A stretch of DNA of 64,000 nucleotides from a bacterium (GTDB lineage Bacteria > Myxococcota_A > UBA9160 > UBA4427), in the NCBI GenBank assembly GCA_024742285.1, contig JANSYR010000011.1, positions 181,951 to 245,950 of the forward strand. The letters run 5' to 3'. This document shows positions 1-8,725 of this stretch, in pieces. Every line of letters starts with the position of its first letter. The stretch's first letter is position 1. The translations under genes were made by a program, and so were the position numbers. Under the pieces are notes generated by a model. It ran no database searches. It was not told where the DNA came from and worked only from the letters and a program-made list of their open reading frames with translations.

Positions 1-21
1 CGACGCGAACGGGTTCCGCGC

Positions 22-999
22 TCAAGAGGCTTCCCCTGCGAGGCTCTCGCTGATCGCGAGCGCGTGTCGCTTCGGGCTTCCGAAGTCGTGATCGAGCGCG
101 ATCGCGCGTTTCAGGAAGAAGTGAGGTGCCATCTCCCAGGTGAACCCCATGCCGCCCAGGATCTGCACGGCCGCCTTGCCGTTCTCGACGGCCGCCTCGC
201 CCGCCAGCAGCTTCGCGCCGGCGAGGCTGCGGTCGAGATGACCCACCGAGGGATCGTCGAGCACCGCCGCGGCGGCGTAGGCCGCGCTCCGCGCGAGTCC
301 GATGCGGACGTACATGTCCGCCATGATGTGTTTGAGCGCCTGGAAGGAGCCGATCGGCACGCCGAACTGCTCGCGCTCGAGCGAGTACGCGACGGCGACG
401 TCGAGCGCCGACTGGGCGACTCCGAGCTGCAGGGAGGCCGCCAGCATGGTGCCGGTCCGCGCGAGTCGAAGGGCGTCGTCCGCGCCTGCGACGATCTCGC
501 CGTCGGGCAGCGCCGCCAGCAGGGCGGTGGGCGTCAGCGGATCGAGGGGCTCGTCGGCCACGTCCACGTCGATCACTTCGCGTGCGACCCGCACGACCGC
601 GTCGTCGCGCAGCACGAGCACGACGTCCGACGCATGCACGTGTTCGACGCTCCAGGGACCGGCTCCGCGTGCATCGACCCCGGTGGCGATGGACGCCCCG
701 CTGGCCACGTCCGGATCGACGAGACCCGCGAGGACCGACCAGAGCAGGGGGCCCGGGACGAGGTGCCGACCGAGCTGTTCGAAGGCGATGCTGGCCTCGA
801 CGCAGCCGAGCCCGAGGCCGCCGTGGGACGGGTCGGCGAGCAGGCCGGGGAGTCCGAGGTCGACGAATTCGTTCCAGGCGTTCCGATCGAAGGCGTCGTG
901 CGGGCGTTCGGCGAGTCCGTCGATCGGCCATCGACTCTCGCAGAACTGGGACACGGTCTCCTGGAGCGCGCTCTGGTCCTCGTCGAGATGGAAGTCCAT
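22..999 (-). CDS. Acyl-CoA dehydrogenase family protein (short form)
   Basis: Flavin-dependent alpha,beta-dehydrogenase fold of 325 residues. The N-terminal third is the helical domain. The C-terminal helical domain carries the family block GVPIGSFQALKH near residue 213 and GGMGFTWE near residue 285, where the glutamate is the usual catalytic-base region of this subfamily. At 325 residues it is shorter than the usual 370-400, with a reduced middle beta domain. It lacks the GTDEIQ flavin-contact motif found in longer partners, so it may work as one subunit of a heteromeric enzyme, as in steroid side-chain degradation; that is inference. It lies 57 bases downstream of the enoyl-CoA hydratase on the same strand, probably in one transcript. 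The ATG at 999 has no strong ribosome site. The substrate is unknown. Confidence 0.88.
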   Translation of the reverse strand: MDFHLDEDQSALQETVSQFCESRWPIDGLAERPHDAFDRNAWNEFVDLGLPGLLADPSHGGLGLGCVEASIAFEQLGRHLVPGPLLWSVLAGLVDPDVASGASIATGVDARGAGPWSVEHVHASDVVLVLRDDAVVRVAREVIDVDVADEPLDPLTPTALLAALPDGEIVAGADDALRLARTGTMLAASLQLGVAQSALDVAVAYSLEREQFGVPIGSFQALKHIMADMYVRIGLARSAAYAAAAVLDDPSVGHLDRSLAGAKLLAGEAAVENGKAAVQILGGMGFTWEMAPHFFLKRAIALDHDFGSPKRHALAISESLAGEAS

Positions 1000-1056
1000 G
1001 GTGGGGGTGCCTGGGCGGTGAAGAGGGAGGGGAGGGCGGTCCGCGATCGGGTCGAC

Positions 1057-1911
1057 TCAGCTCTCGTCGCCCGAGAAGTGGGCGTCTCGCTGCATGAAGG
1101 TCGAGGTCGCGTCGGAGCGGCTGCGCTCGCGGACGAAATTGAACTCGTCCTTCTCGAATCGGAGATTCGTCGCGAAGGCGTGGAAGAGCACGCTGGCGGA
1201 CTCCTCGCCCTGGTAGGCCTGGGTCTGCTCGACGAGCCGGAAGGCCTCCTTCGCGATCACGAGTCCATCCGCTGGCATGCGCGCGATCAAGTGAGCGAGC
1301 TCCTCGGCTCGCTCGGCGACGCGATCCGCGGGGACGACGTCGGAGAAGACGTCGGGCTTCGGAAGGTCGGCGACGTGCATGACCTCGCCCGTGAGCAGGA
1401 GACGCTTGGCGAGGACGGGACCCAGGCGATGGAAGAAGAGATGGAGATTGCCGATGGCGGGACCGAGGAAGCGCGCGCCCGGCATGCCGATCTTCGTCTC
1501 CGGACTCGCGACCGAGACGTCGGAGGCGAGGGCGAGCTCGAAGCCGCCGCCGAGCGCGTAGCTCTCGACCTGCGCGACGGTCGCCTTCGGGAAGCCGATG
1601 TAGTCGTGGTAGAAGGAGAAGCTCTCGCGGTCGACGGCGATCTTGCGACGTTGGCTCGGTCGCCGGTCGTCTCCCTTGCTCTCGTACCAGGTGTACGCGT
1701 TGCGCATGTCCGCGCCGGTACAGAAGATGCCTTCGGCTCCGCGCAGGAGCAGCACCTTCATGTCGTCGTCCTCGGCCACGTCGCGCATCGCTTCCGCGAT
1801 CGCGCGCCGCATCGGAGGGTCGTAGCAGTTCTTCTTCTCGGGTTGGTTCAGCGTCAGACGGGCGACGTGCGTCGCCTCGTCCTTGTCGAGAAGCACGCGA
1901 GGGTCGGACAT
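1057..1911 (-). CDS. Enoyl-CoA hydratase/isomerase family protein
   Basis: Crotonase-fold protein of 284 residues. The oxyanion-hole strand GIFCTGADMRN and the block YALGGGFELAL (near residue 117) are clear. The first crotonase glutamate is kept in FELAL. The position of the second, usually in a QPEI-type motif, reads GMPGARF, so strict hydratase chemistry is uncertain and it may be an isomerase or lyase acting on a CoA ester. It is the first gene of a two-gene unit with the acyl-CoA dehydrogenase at 22-999. Its promoter region is shared with the divergent amidohydrolase gene and contains the AT-rich operator-like element at 1961-1978. Confidence 0.88.
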   Translation of the reverse strand: MSDPRVLLDKDEATHVARLTLNQPEKKNCYDPPMRRAIAEAMRDVAEDDDMKVLLLRGAEGIFCTGADMRNAYTWYESKGDDRRPSQRRKIAVDRESFSFYHDYIGFPKATVAQVESYALGGGFELALASDVSVASPETKIGMPGARFLGPAIGNLHLFFHRLGPVLAKRLLLTGEVMHVADLPKPDVFSDVVPADRVAERAEELAHLIARMPADGLVIAKEAFRLVEQTQAYQGEESASVLFHAFATNLRFEKDEFNFVRERSRSDATSTFMQRDAHFSGDES

Positions 1912-1960
1912 GGGGCCCCGGCTGGTGGTGGGCGGCGCCTCGGCGCCGACGTTTGATTCG

Positions 1961-1978
1961 AATATGATATTTGATATT
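1961..1978. promoter_or_regulatory. Putative operator, copy 1 (shared AT-rich element)
   Basis: AT-rich island in a GC-rich divergent promoter region. AATATGATATTTGATATT is an imperfect palindrome (14 of 18 positions symmetric) and also a head-to-tail repeat of TGATATT. Bases 1962-1979 match 21832-21849 exactly over 18 bases, and the reverse complement resembles 16516-16533. Each copy lies between two divergently transcribed catabolic genes. Binding by a TetR-type repressor is inferred, not shown. Confidence 0.65.
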
Positions 1979-2087
1979 GTGATCGTAGCAAGCGGCCCGG
2001 TCGTGCCGAGGCGCGTGATCCCTCGTCGTGCGACCGCTGGCCGGAGCCACCTCCAGTCCCGGCAAACCCCGAAGCAGAGGGCGCCCC

Positions 2088-2918
2088 TTGGCCAATCGCG
2101 CGATCGACTGTCTGATCAACGTCAACCTGGGCGACCAGAAACCGCCCGATTGGATGGTCCGGGTAAAAGAGGACTATTTCAAGGGCGGCGACTCCTTCTT
2201 CAAGAGTCCCGAGCTCGACGAGCTGCTCGACGAGATGGACGAGCACGGCATCGAGCGCGCGATCATGACATCGAAGCTCGGCGTCGAGGACGATCGTGCG
2301 ATGCGTTATGCGGAGAAGGCGCCGGATCGCCTGTCGCTCGCGGTCGGAGGCCTCGACCTCCTTCGGCCGATGCCTTCCCTCCGCGCGCTCGAGGACGTGG
2401 TCCGGAACCACCCGGTCTCGACCGTCGCGGTCGGACCCAGCTTCTGGGGCGATGGCAATTATCCGGCGAGCGACGCGGTCTACTACCCCCTCTATACGAA
2501 GTGCTGCGAGCTGGACCTGCCGCTCTGCATGAACACGGGTATCCCCGGGCCACCGCTTCCGGCGGAGGCGCAGAATCCGATCCACCTCGACCGGGTCTGC
2601 CAGCGCTTCCCGGAGCTGAAGCTGTGCATGATCCATGGGGCCGAGCCCTGGTGGGATCTCGCGATCCGCTTCATGGGCAAGTACAAGAACCTTCGCCTGA
2701 TGACCTCGGCGTGGTCGCCGAAGTACCTGCCGGAGTCGCTGCTCCACTTCATGCGGACCCGCGGACGGAATCGGATCATCTACGCGTCCGACTACCCCGT
2801 GCTCGGCTGGGAGCGGACGCTCGGCGAAGCCGAGAAGCTCGATCTGCCCGACGACGTTCGGGAGAACTGGTTGCGCGGCAACGCGCGTTCGTTCTTCTTC
2901 GGAGAGGACGAAGACTGA
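2088..2918 (+). CDS. Amidohydrolase-related TIM-barrel protein, metal site altered
   Basis: A 277-residue member of the amidohydrolase_2 group (decarboxylase-like TIM barrels). The usual late aspartate block is present as YASDYPVLGW near residue 233, and LCMIHGAEPWW is the conserved histidine strand. The N-terminal metal motif, normally D-x-H (seen as DADNH and DDH in the other two copies of this window), reads INVNLG here, so the first metal ligands appear lost. I chose the TTG at 2088 because AGAGG ends seven bases upstream; upstream codons look non-coding. It heads a four-gene plus-strand unit with two acyl-CoA dehydrogenases and a P450. The function may be hydrolysis, decarboxylation or a non-catalytic role. 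Confidence 0.8.
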   Translation: MANRAIDCLINVNLGDQKPPDWMVRVKEDYFKGGDSFFKSPELDELLDEMDEHGIERAIMTSKLGVEDDRAMRYAEKAPDRLSLAVGGLDLLRPMPSLRALEDVVRNHPVSTVAVGPSFWGDGNYPASDAVYYPLYTKCCELDLPLCMNTGIPGPPLPAEAQNPIHLDRVCQRFPELKLCMIHGAEPWWDLAIRFMGKYKNLRLMTSAWSPKYLPESLLHFMRTRGRNRIIYASDYPVLGWERTLGEAEKLDLPDDVRENWLRGNARSFFFGEDED

Positions 2919-3003
2919 AGCGATCCGTCGCGGACGCGCCGGACGCGCGCCGCGCGACGACGGCGGCGCTCCTCGAGGAGCCCCGCCGAGAAGGAGGGTT
3001 CCG

Positions 3004-4266
3004 ATGTCGGATTCGGTGGTTTCGCCGGACCTGGACGAGACCGTTCGCGGCTGGCTCGACGAGAACTGGGACCCGGGTCTCAGCGTCGAGGACTGGTGGC
3101 AGAAGGTGGGCCGCGCGGGCTGGGCCGCGCCGCACTTCAGCCCGGAGGAGGGCGGGCGCGGAATGCCGCGCAACGCCGACGCACGGGTCCGCTCGATCTT
3201 CGCCGAACACGGCGCGCTCCGACCGCCCGGCGGCCTCGGCTTGCTCATGGCGGCGCCGACGATCCTGCGGCACGGGACGGAAGACCAGATCGATCGTCAC
3301 GTCACGCCGATCCTCGAAGGGCGGACGAACTGGTGCCAGCTCTTCAGCGAGCCCGGCGCCGGCTCCGATCTCGCCGGCCTCTCGACGCGCGCCGAGCGGG
3401 ACGGGGATCGCTGGATCATCACGGGGCAGAAGGTCTGGAGCAGCATGGCCCACGAGTCCGACTACGGGATGCTCCTCGCTCGGACCGACCCGGATCAGCC
3501 GAAGCACGGCGGGATCTCGTGGTTCGCCTTCGCCCTCGACCAGCCCGGGGTGACCGTGCGGCCGCTGCGAGAAATGACGGGCGAGATCATGTTCAACGAG
3601 GTCTTCTTCGACGGCGCGATCTGCGAGGACCGGGACCTGATCGGCGGCATGAACAACGGCTGGGCGGTGACCCAGTCGACGCTCTTCTTCGAGCGGACCG
3701 GGATCGGTGCGGGCGGCGGGCACGCCGGCTTCCCCAAGCCCGGACCGAAGGGCGGGGCGCTCGGTCGGCTTGCGGGGGATGCGGCCGGGGACGAGCCGGA
3801 GGATCGCTACCGGATCGTGGCCTTCCCGCACCTGATCGAGCTCGCGCGACGAACGGGGCGGCACGAGGACCCGATCGTGCGGGACAAGCTCGCGCGACTC
3901 TGGAGCTTCATCCAGACCGGCGCCTGGAACGCCCGGCGCGCCAAGGCCGAGGCGCGGCACGGCGGGGGCGGGGCGATCGGCAGCATCAGCAAGATCGCGC
4001 AGACGCGGATCGTGAAGCTGTCGGTCGAGATCGCGATGGACCTGATCGGAGCGGAGGGCCTCGTCGCCGAGGGTGAGGAGGCGCGCTTCGTGGATGCGTT
4101 CCTGTTCGCCCCGGCCAGCTCGATCTACGGCGGGACCGACGAGATCCAGCGCAACATCTGCGCGGAGCGGATCCTGGGACTGCCGAGGGAGGAGCGCGCG
4201 GACAAGGGGCTCACCTTCGCGGAATCGACGCGGCGACAACAGAGCATGCGGGGGGCACGGGCATGA
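3004..4266 (+). CDS. Acyl-CoA dehydrogenase, long subunit
   Basis: FAD-dependent acyl-CoA dehydrogenase of 420 residues. It shows the flavin/substrate loop FSEPGAGSDLAGL near residues 113-125 and the C-terminal FAD-contact motif YGGTDEIQRNICAERILGL near residues 376-393. A GAAGGAGG ribosome site sits just before the ATG. Its stop overlaps the start of the next acyl-CoA dehydrogenase by four bases (ATGA). Such adjacent unequal pairs form alpha2beta2 heterotetramers in sterol catabolism of actinobacteria, and the same arrangement is likely here. It probably introduces the double bond in a branched or cyclic acyl-CoA; the substrate cannot be read from sequence. Confidence 0.93.
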   Translation: MSDSVVSPDLDETVRGWLDENWDPGLSVEDWWQKVGRAGWAAPHFSPEEGGRGMPRNADARVRSIFAEHGALRPPGGLGLLMAAPTILRHGTEDQIDRHVTPILEGRTNWCQLFSEPGAGSDLAGLSTRAERDGDRWIITGQKVWSSMAHESDYGMLLARTDPDQPKHGGISWFAFALDQPGVTVRPLREMTGEIMFNEVFFDGAICEDRDLIGGMNNGWAVTQSTLFFERTGIGAGGGHAGFPKPGPKGGALGRLAGDAAGDEPEDRYRIVAFPHLIELARRTGRHEDPIVRDKLARLWSFIQTGAWNARRAKAEARHGGGGAIGSISKIAQTRIVKLSVEIAMDLIGAEGLVAEGEEARFVDAFLFAPASSIYGGTDEIQRNICAERILGLPREERADKGLTFAESTRRQQSMRGARA

Positions 4267-5390
4267 GCGCCGTCTTCGAGTTCAGCGACGAGCAGCGCGA
4301 GTTCCGCGACATGGTCCGGCGCTTCCTGGAAACCCACTCGACCGAGACGTCGGTCCGCGAATGGATGGACGACGACGGCGGGTACGACCCCGCCGTCTGG
4401 AAGGACATGGCGGGGCAGCTCGGGCTGCAGGGCCTGATCGTCCCCGAGGCGCACGGAGGCCAGGGCTTCGGCCCCGTCGAGCTCGCGATCGTGCTCGAGG
4501 AGATGGGGCACTTCCTGTTCGGCTCGCCCTTCCTGGCGAGCGCCGTGCTGGCGGTGAATGCGCTGGTCGAGGCCGGCGACGAGAAGGCCGCTTCGGACGT
4601 CCTGCCCGCCATCGCGTCGGGTGAACAGATCGCGACTCTCGCGCTCTGTGAAGCCGAGGGAAGCTGGGACCCGACGTCCGTCACCCTCTCGGCGAAGGGC
4701 GGGAACGGCGCGTTCCGGCTGTCCGGCGAGAAGCGCTACGTGCTCTCCGGCCACGTCGCCGACGTCGTCCTGGTCGCGGGGCGTTCGGAGGCCGGCGTGA
4801 GTCTCTTCCTCGTGCGAGGGGACGCCCCGGGCCTCGAGCGAAGTCCGGTCCCGGCGCTCGACATGACGCGCAAGCTGGCCACGCTTCGCTTCGACGACGT
4901 CGAGGCGACGCTGGTCGGCGAGGAGGGCGGCGCGGCGGCGAGCCTCTCTCGCGCGCTCGATCGGACGACGATCGCGCTAGCGGCGGAGCAGGTCGGGGCG
5001 ACCCAGCGCTGCCTCGACATGGCGGTCGAGTATGCGAAGGACCGCTTCCAGTTCGGTCGCCCCATCGGCGCGTTCCAGGCGATCAAGCACAAGTGTGCCG
5101 ACATGCTGCTCGAGCTCGAGTCGGCCCGATCGGCCGCCTACTACGCGAGCTTCGCTGCGGCCGATGCCGCCTCCGGCGACGACCTCGAGGAGATCACGGC
5201 GCTCACGAAGGGCTACTGCTCGGAGGCGTTCCTGCAGGTCGCGGCGGAGAACATCCAGATCCACGGCGGGATCGGGTTCACCTGGGAGCACGCGGCCCAC
5301 CTCTACTACCGCCGGGCGAAGTCGACGGACCTCCTCTTCGGCGACGCCGCGCACCAGCGCGGGCGATTGGCCGGGCGGATCGGCCTCTGA
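4263..5390 (+). CDS. Acyl-CoA dehydrogenase, short subunit
   Basis: Acyl-CoA dehydrogenase of 375 residues. It has the block FGRPIGAFQAIKHKCADM near residues 263-281 and IHGGIGFTWEHAAHLYYRRA near residues 333-352, with the GFTWE glutamate typical of the smaller partner class. The start ATG overlaps the stop of the preceding gene by four bases, indicating translational coupling and probably a stoichiometric heteromer. The P450 follows 25 bases later, so dehydrogenation and hydroxylation of the same substrate class are co-expressed. Confidence 0.93.
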   Translation: MSAVFEFSDEQREFRDMVRRFLETHSTETSVREWMDDDGGYDPAVWKDMAGQLGLQGLIVPEAHGGQGFGPVELAIVLEEMGHFLFGSPFLASAVLAVNALVEAGDEKAASDVLPAIASGEQIATLALCEAEGSWDPTSVTLSAKGGNGAFRLSGEKRYVLSGHVADVVLVAGRSEAGVSLFLVRGDAPGLERSPVPALDMTRKLATLRFDDVEATLVGEEGGAAASLSRALDRTTIALAAEQVGATQRCLDMAVEYAKDRFQFGRPIGAFQAIKHKCADMLLELESARSAAYYASFAAADAASGDDLEEITALTKGYCSEAFLQVAAENIQIHGGIGFTWEHAAHLYYRRAKSTDLLFGDAAHQRGRLAGRIGL

Positions 5391-5415
5391 TTCCGGCGGT
5401 TCGGGAGGCCCGAGC

Positions 5416-6600
5416 ATGATCGACTACGACCCCTTCTCCGACGAAGTCGTCCTGGGGGACCCGCACCCGCTCTACGCGCGACTGCGGGACGAACAGCCGG
5501 TCTATCGGGTCGAGAAGTGGGACGCCTACGCGCTCTCGCGATTCGAGGACGTGTGGAACGCCTGCGCCGACCGGAACTTCTCGGTCGCGCGGGGGACGTC
5601 GGCGGGACAGCTGCTGACCGGGCTCCAGCCCGTCACGCCGTCCCTGAACCACATGGATCCGCCCGAACACGGACGCCTCCGGTCGCAGCTGCGGACGCTC
5701 TTCCTGCCGGGCAGGATGCGGGCCTTCGAGCCCGAGCTCCGCGACTTCGTGGTCGACACCCTCGAGTCGCTCGCGGACCGCGAGGAAGTGGATCTGGTCA
5801 GCGAGATCGCCCAGCCCCTCGCCGCGTTCGCGGTGTGTCGGATCGCGGGCTTCCCCGTCGAGGACGCGGATCTGCTCCGGGGGCTGGTGGCGCGGTTCTT
5901 CTACCGCGAGCCGGGGCACGCGAGCACGACCGGGGACGGGATCGAGGCGATGAACGAGATCATCGCCTACTTCCGCGACCTGTCGGCCCGGCGACGCGCG
6001 AATCCGTCCGCGGAGCCCGATGCGATCGGCGTCTTCCAGGCCTTCGAGGATCGCGAGGGGCGGTCCCCCGACGACGCGGACGTGGCGTCCCACTGTCTGC
6101 TCCTGATCCTGGGAGGAACCGACACGCTCCCGAAGGTCCTGGCGAACACGCTGCTCCGGCTCCACGACCATCCCGACCAGCGGGCGCGGGTCGTCGCGGA
6201 TCCCGACCTCGTCGAAGACGCGTTTCTCGAGGCGCTGCGCGTCGACATGCCGACGCAGTACATGATGCGCACGACGCAGGAGGCGCAGCGCCTGCACGAG
6301 GTCGAGATCCCGGCGGGCGCGCCCATCTTCCTGCTCTACGCCTCCGCGAATCGCGATCCGCGCGAGTTCGCCGACCCCGCGGACTACCGGATCGATCGTC
6401 GACCCCCGCGTTCCCTGGGCTTCAGCCACGGCACGCACGCGTGTCTCGGGATCCACGCCGCGAAGCGGGAAGCGAGGGTCGCGCTCCGCGAGATCCTTCG
6501 ACTTCATCCGGAGTACGGGATCGAGTCGGAGCGGATCGAGCACTACGTGACCGATCTCGTCAAGGGATTCGCTTCGATGCCGCTCCGCTGGCGGGCTTGA
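5416..6600 (+). CDS. Cytochrome P450
   Basis: Class I bacterial P450 of 394 residues. The I-helix oxygen-activation segment LILGGTDT lies near residues 230-237, the ExxR pair (EALR) near residue 272, and the heme loop FSHGTHACLGIH near residues 336-347 with the thiolate cysteine near 342. It resembles the CYP families found in terpenoid or steroid catabolic clusters. No ferredoxin or ferredoxin reductase gene is adjacent, so electrons must come from partners elsewhere. The ATG at 5416 follows GGGAGGCCCGAGC. It is the last gene of the plus-strand unit and converges on the amidohydrolase at 6616-7800. Confidence 0.93.
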   Translation: MIDYDPFSDEVVLGDPHPLYARLRDEQPVYRVEKWDAYALSRFEDVWNACADRNFSVARGTSAGQLLTGLQPVTPSLNHMDPPEHGRLRSQLRTLFLPGRMRAFEPELRDFVVDTLESLADREEVDLVSEIAQPLAAFAVCRIAGFPVEDADLLRGLVARFFYREPGHASTTGDGIEAMNEIIAYFRDLSARRRANPSAEPDAIGVFQAFEDREGRSPDDADVASHCLLLILGGTDTLPKVLANTLLRLHDHPDQRARVVADPDLVEDAFLEALRVDMPTQYMMRTTQEAQRLHEVEIPAGAPIFLLYASANRDPREFADPADYRIDRRPPRSLGFSHGTHACLGIHAAKREARVALREILRLHPEYGIESERIEHYVTDLVKGFASMPLRWRA

Positions 6601-6615
6601 GCCGCGGCGGAGCCG

Positions 6616-7800
6616 CTAGGCGGGCGCGAGCAGGGTCTGCAGATTGGTGCTCATGATCCGCTCGCGGTCGGCGTCATCGAAGGGCTCCACCTCCCTCAGA
6701 TAGTCGAGGGGGGCGGGCAGGCCTTCCGGATGCGGGTAGTCCGAACCGAAGAGGATGCGTTCGACACCGATCAGCTCGGCGAGCGCTTCGAGGGGCTCTT
6801 CGTAGAAGGGCGAGACCCAGACGTGCTCCCGGAAGATCTCGATCGGGTGCCGCTGGAACTCTCCGGGCTGCTGGCCCCAGGCCTGCTCGAGGCACTCGAA
6901 GAGGTGCTTGACGAAGCGGCCACCGTTCTCGATGCATGCGACGCGCACACCGGGGAACCGGTCGAACACGCCGTGGCAGATCAACGAGGCCATCGCGTCC
7001 GAGATCGCGCGATCGAGGAGCGCGAGGCAGGTCTTGAAGGGGGTGTGGACGAAGCTGAGCTGCTCGTTCCGTCCGCCCTCCCACATGCGGACGATCCGGT
7101 CGTACCCGGAGTCGGAGGCGTGGAAGGAGACGAAGATGCCCGCCTCTTCGACGCGCGCCCAGAACGGATCGAACTCCGGGGAGCCCGGCGAGCGCCCGCC
7201 TCGGTAGCCCGGGACCGGCGCCGGGCGGAGCCCGACGGTTCGCGCGCCGCGTTCGAGGACCCACTCGAGCTCCGCGACCGCCATGTCGACGTCCATCAGG
7301 GTGAGGAAGGGAACCGCGAAGATCCGCTCCTCGCGGTGGAAGCCCCACTCGGCATGGAGCCATTCGTTGAGGGAGTGGAGCACCGCGTTCATCAGCTCGT
7401 GGTCGTAGCTCATGCGCTCCTCGACCGCCGAAGCCAGGGTCGGGAACATGAGCGTCGCGTGGATCCCCTGCTCGTCGAGCAACGCCAGTCGATCCTGCCC
7501 GTTCTGGTAGGCGGGCAGGCACGGGACGGGCTCGCCTGTCAGCTCCCGGAAAGAGAGCCCCTCCGTATTCGCGTTCCGGTACCACTTCTCGTGCGCGCCC
7601 GGCGCGGCGAGGACCTCGAACGTCGGATTGGGAATGAAATCGGAGAGCTGGCCGCCGATGGCCAGCTTGGTCCGCCCCTTTACCTGGACGTATTGGAACT
7701 CCTTGCGCCATCGCTTCGGGAGGTGCGCCGTCATCGCCTCCTCCGTCTCGTAGAGGTGGTTGTCGGCGTCGTAGATCGGGTAGGGCAGGGGAGAGTCCAT
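6616..7800 (-). CDS. Amidohydrolase family protein
   Basis: Amidohydrolase_2 TIM-barrel enzyme of 394 residues with intact metal motifs: DADNH at residues 11-15, a VSFHAS histidine strand near 227 and FGSDYPHPEG near 350. The ATG at 7800 is preceded by AAAGGA and fits the family N-terminus. Homologues of this type are abundant in lipid- and steroid-degrading actinobacteria and are often annotated as decarboxylases or hydrolases without a known substrate. It is the last gene of a six-gene minus-strand unit that starts with the SDR at 12314. Confidence 0.9.
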   Translation of the reverse strand: MDSPLPYPIYDADNHLYETEEAMTAHLPKRWRKEFQYVQVKGRTKLAIGGQLSDFIPNPTFEVLAAPGAHEKWYRNANTEGLSFRELTGEPVPCLPAYQNGQDRLALLDEQGIHATLMFPTLASAVEERMSYDHELMNAVLHSLNEWLHAEWGFHREERIFAVPFLTLMDVDMAVAELEWVLERGARTVGLRPAPVPGYRGGRSPGSPEFDPFWARVEEAGIFVSFHASDSGYDRIVRMWEGGRNEQLSFVHTPFKTCLALLDRAISDAMASLICHGVFDRFPGVRVACIENGGRFVKHLFECLEQAWGQQPGEFQRHPIEIFREHVWVSPFYEEPLEALAELIGVERILFGSDYPHPEGLPAPLDYLREVEPFDDADRERIMSTNLQTLLAPA

Positions 7801-7882
7801 CGCGTGTCCTTTCAGGTCGTTCCCGGCGCGGAGCCCGGAGGAGTCTGCTCGTGGCCGGGCGCCGCGCGTCCCGACCGGGGCC

Positions 7883-8686
7883 TCAGCGTCCGGTGAACTC
7901 GGGATCCCGTCGCTCCATGAAGGCACGCATGCCTTCGTGCATGTCTTCGGTCGTGAAGGAGATGTGCTGGCAGCGCGCCTCTTCCTCCGTCGCCTGCTCG
8001 AAGGTGTGCGACGTGCTCGAGTCGAGGAGCCGCTTGATCATGCCGATCGCCGTCGTCGGGGCCTTTGCGAGCCGCTGGCCCCACTGGTCGGCCAGCGCGT
8101 CGAGCTCCCCGGGCGCGACCACTTCGTTGACGAGGCCGAAGTCGAGGGCCTCCTGTGCGGAGAGCATGTCGCCGAAGAAGGCCATCTGCTTGGCCCTTCG
8201 CAATCCGATCACGCGCGGGAGCGACCACGAAGTCCCGCCGTCGAGCGCGAGCCCCCGCTTCACGAAGATCTCGCAGAAGCGCGCGCGATCGGTGGCGATC
8301 GCGAGGTCGCACGCCAGCACCAGCCCGAGGGCGACCCCCGCCGCGACGCCGTCGACGACGGCGAGGGTGGGCTTGGGGAGATGGTGCAGGCGGTTGATGA
8401 GATCGCCGACGATCCGCATCTCGTGAAGGATCGCCTGGGGCGGGCCCCCGGTCAGGCCCTTCGGCTCGCCGTCGGTCCGGAGGCCTCCGCCGAGGTCGGC
8501 GCCCGAGGAGAAGTTGTCGCCAGCGCCCCGGATCAGGAGGGCACGATCCTCCGGGTTCCGCGTGACCTCGGCGAGGACCCGGTCCAGGTCGCTCCAGATC
8601 TCCGCGTTGATTGCGTTCTTCCGTTCCGCGCGGTCGAACGTCAACGTGACGAGTCCATCCTTGCGTTCGATGATCGTATCAGCCAA
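7883..8686 (-). CDS. Enoyl-CoA hydratase/isomerase family protein (PaaG-like)
   Basis: Crotonase-fold protein of about 267 residues. It has the oxyanion strand DNFSSGADLGGG, VDGVAAGVALGLVLACD at the usual active-site helix (the first crotonase glutamate is not present there), and VKRGLALDGGTSWSLPRVIG, which resembles PaaG/EchA-type isomerases. An ATG at 8692 directly abuts AAGGAGA, while the TTG at 8686 has AGGAG at seven bases, so I prefer the TTG. The gene follows the CaiB transferase by about 40 bases in the same unit. Confidence 0.88.
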   Translation of the reverse strand: MADTIIERKDGLVTLTFDRAERKNAINAEIWSDLDRVLAEVTRNPEDRALLIRGAGDNFSSGADLGGGLRTDGEPKGLTGGPPQAILHEMRIVGDLINRLHHLPKPTLAVVDGVAAGVALGLVLACDLAIATDRARFCEIFVKRGLALDGGTSWSLPRVIGLRRAKQMAFFGDMLSAQEALDFGLVNEVVAPGELDALADQWGQRLAKAPTTAIGMIKRLLDSSTSHTFEQATEEEARCQHISFTTEDMHEGMRAFMERRDPEFTGR

Positions 8687-8725
8687 TTCCATTCTCCTTG
8701 TTTGCGTGGGGCGAGCGGGAGGGGG

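Noticed and set aside
64..1956. 630-codon plus-strand frame over the first two genes
   Set aside because: The complementary strand encodes recognisable acyl-CoA dehydrogenase and crotonase proteins; this frame has no motif.
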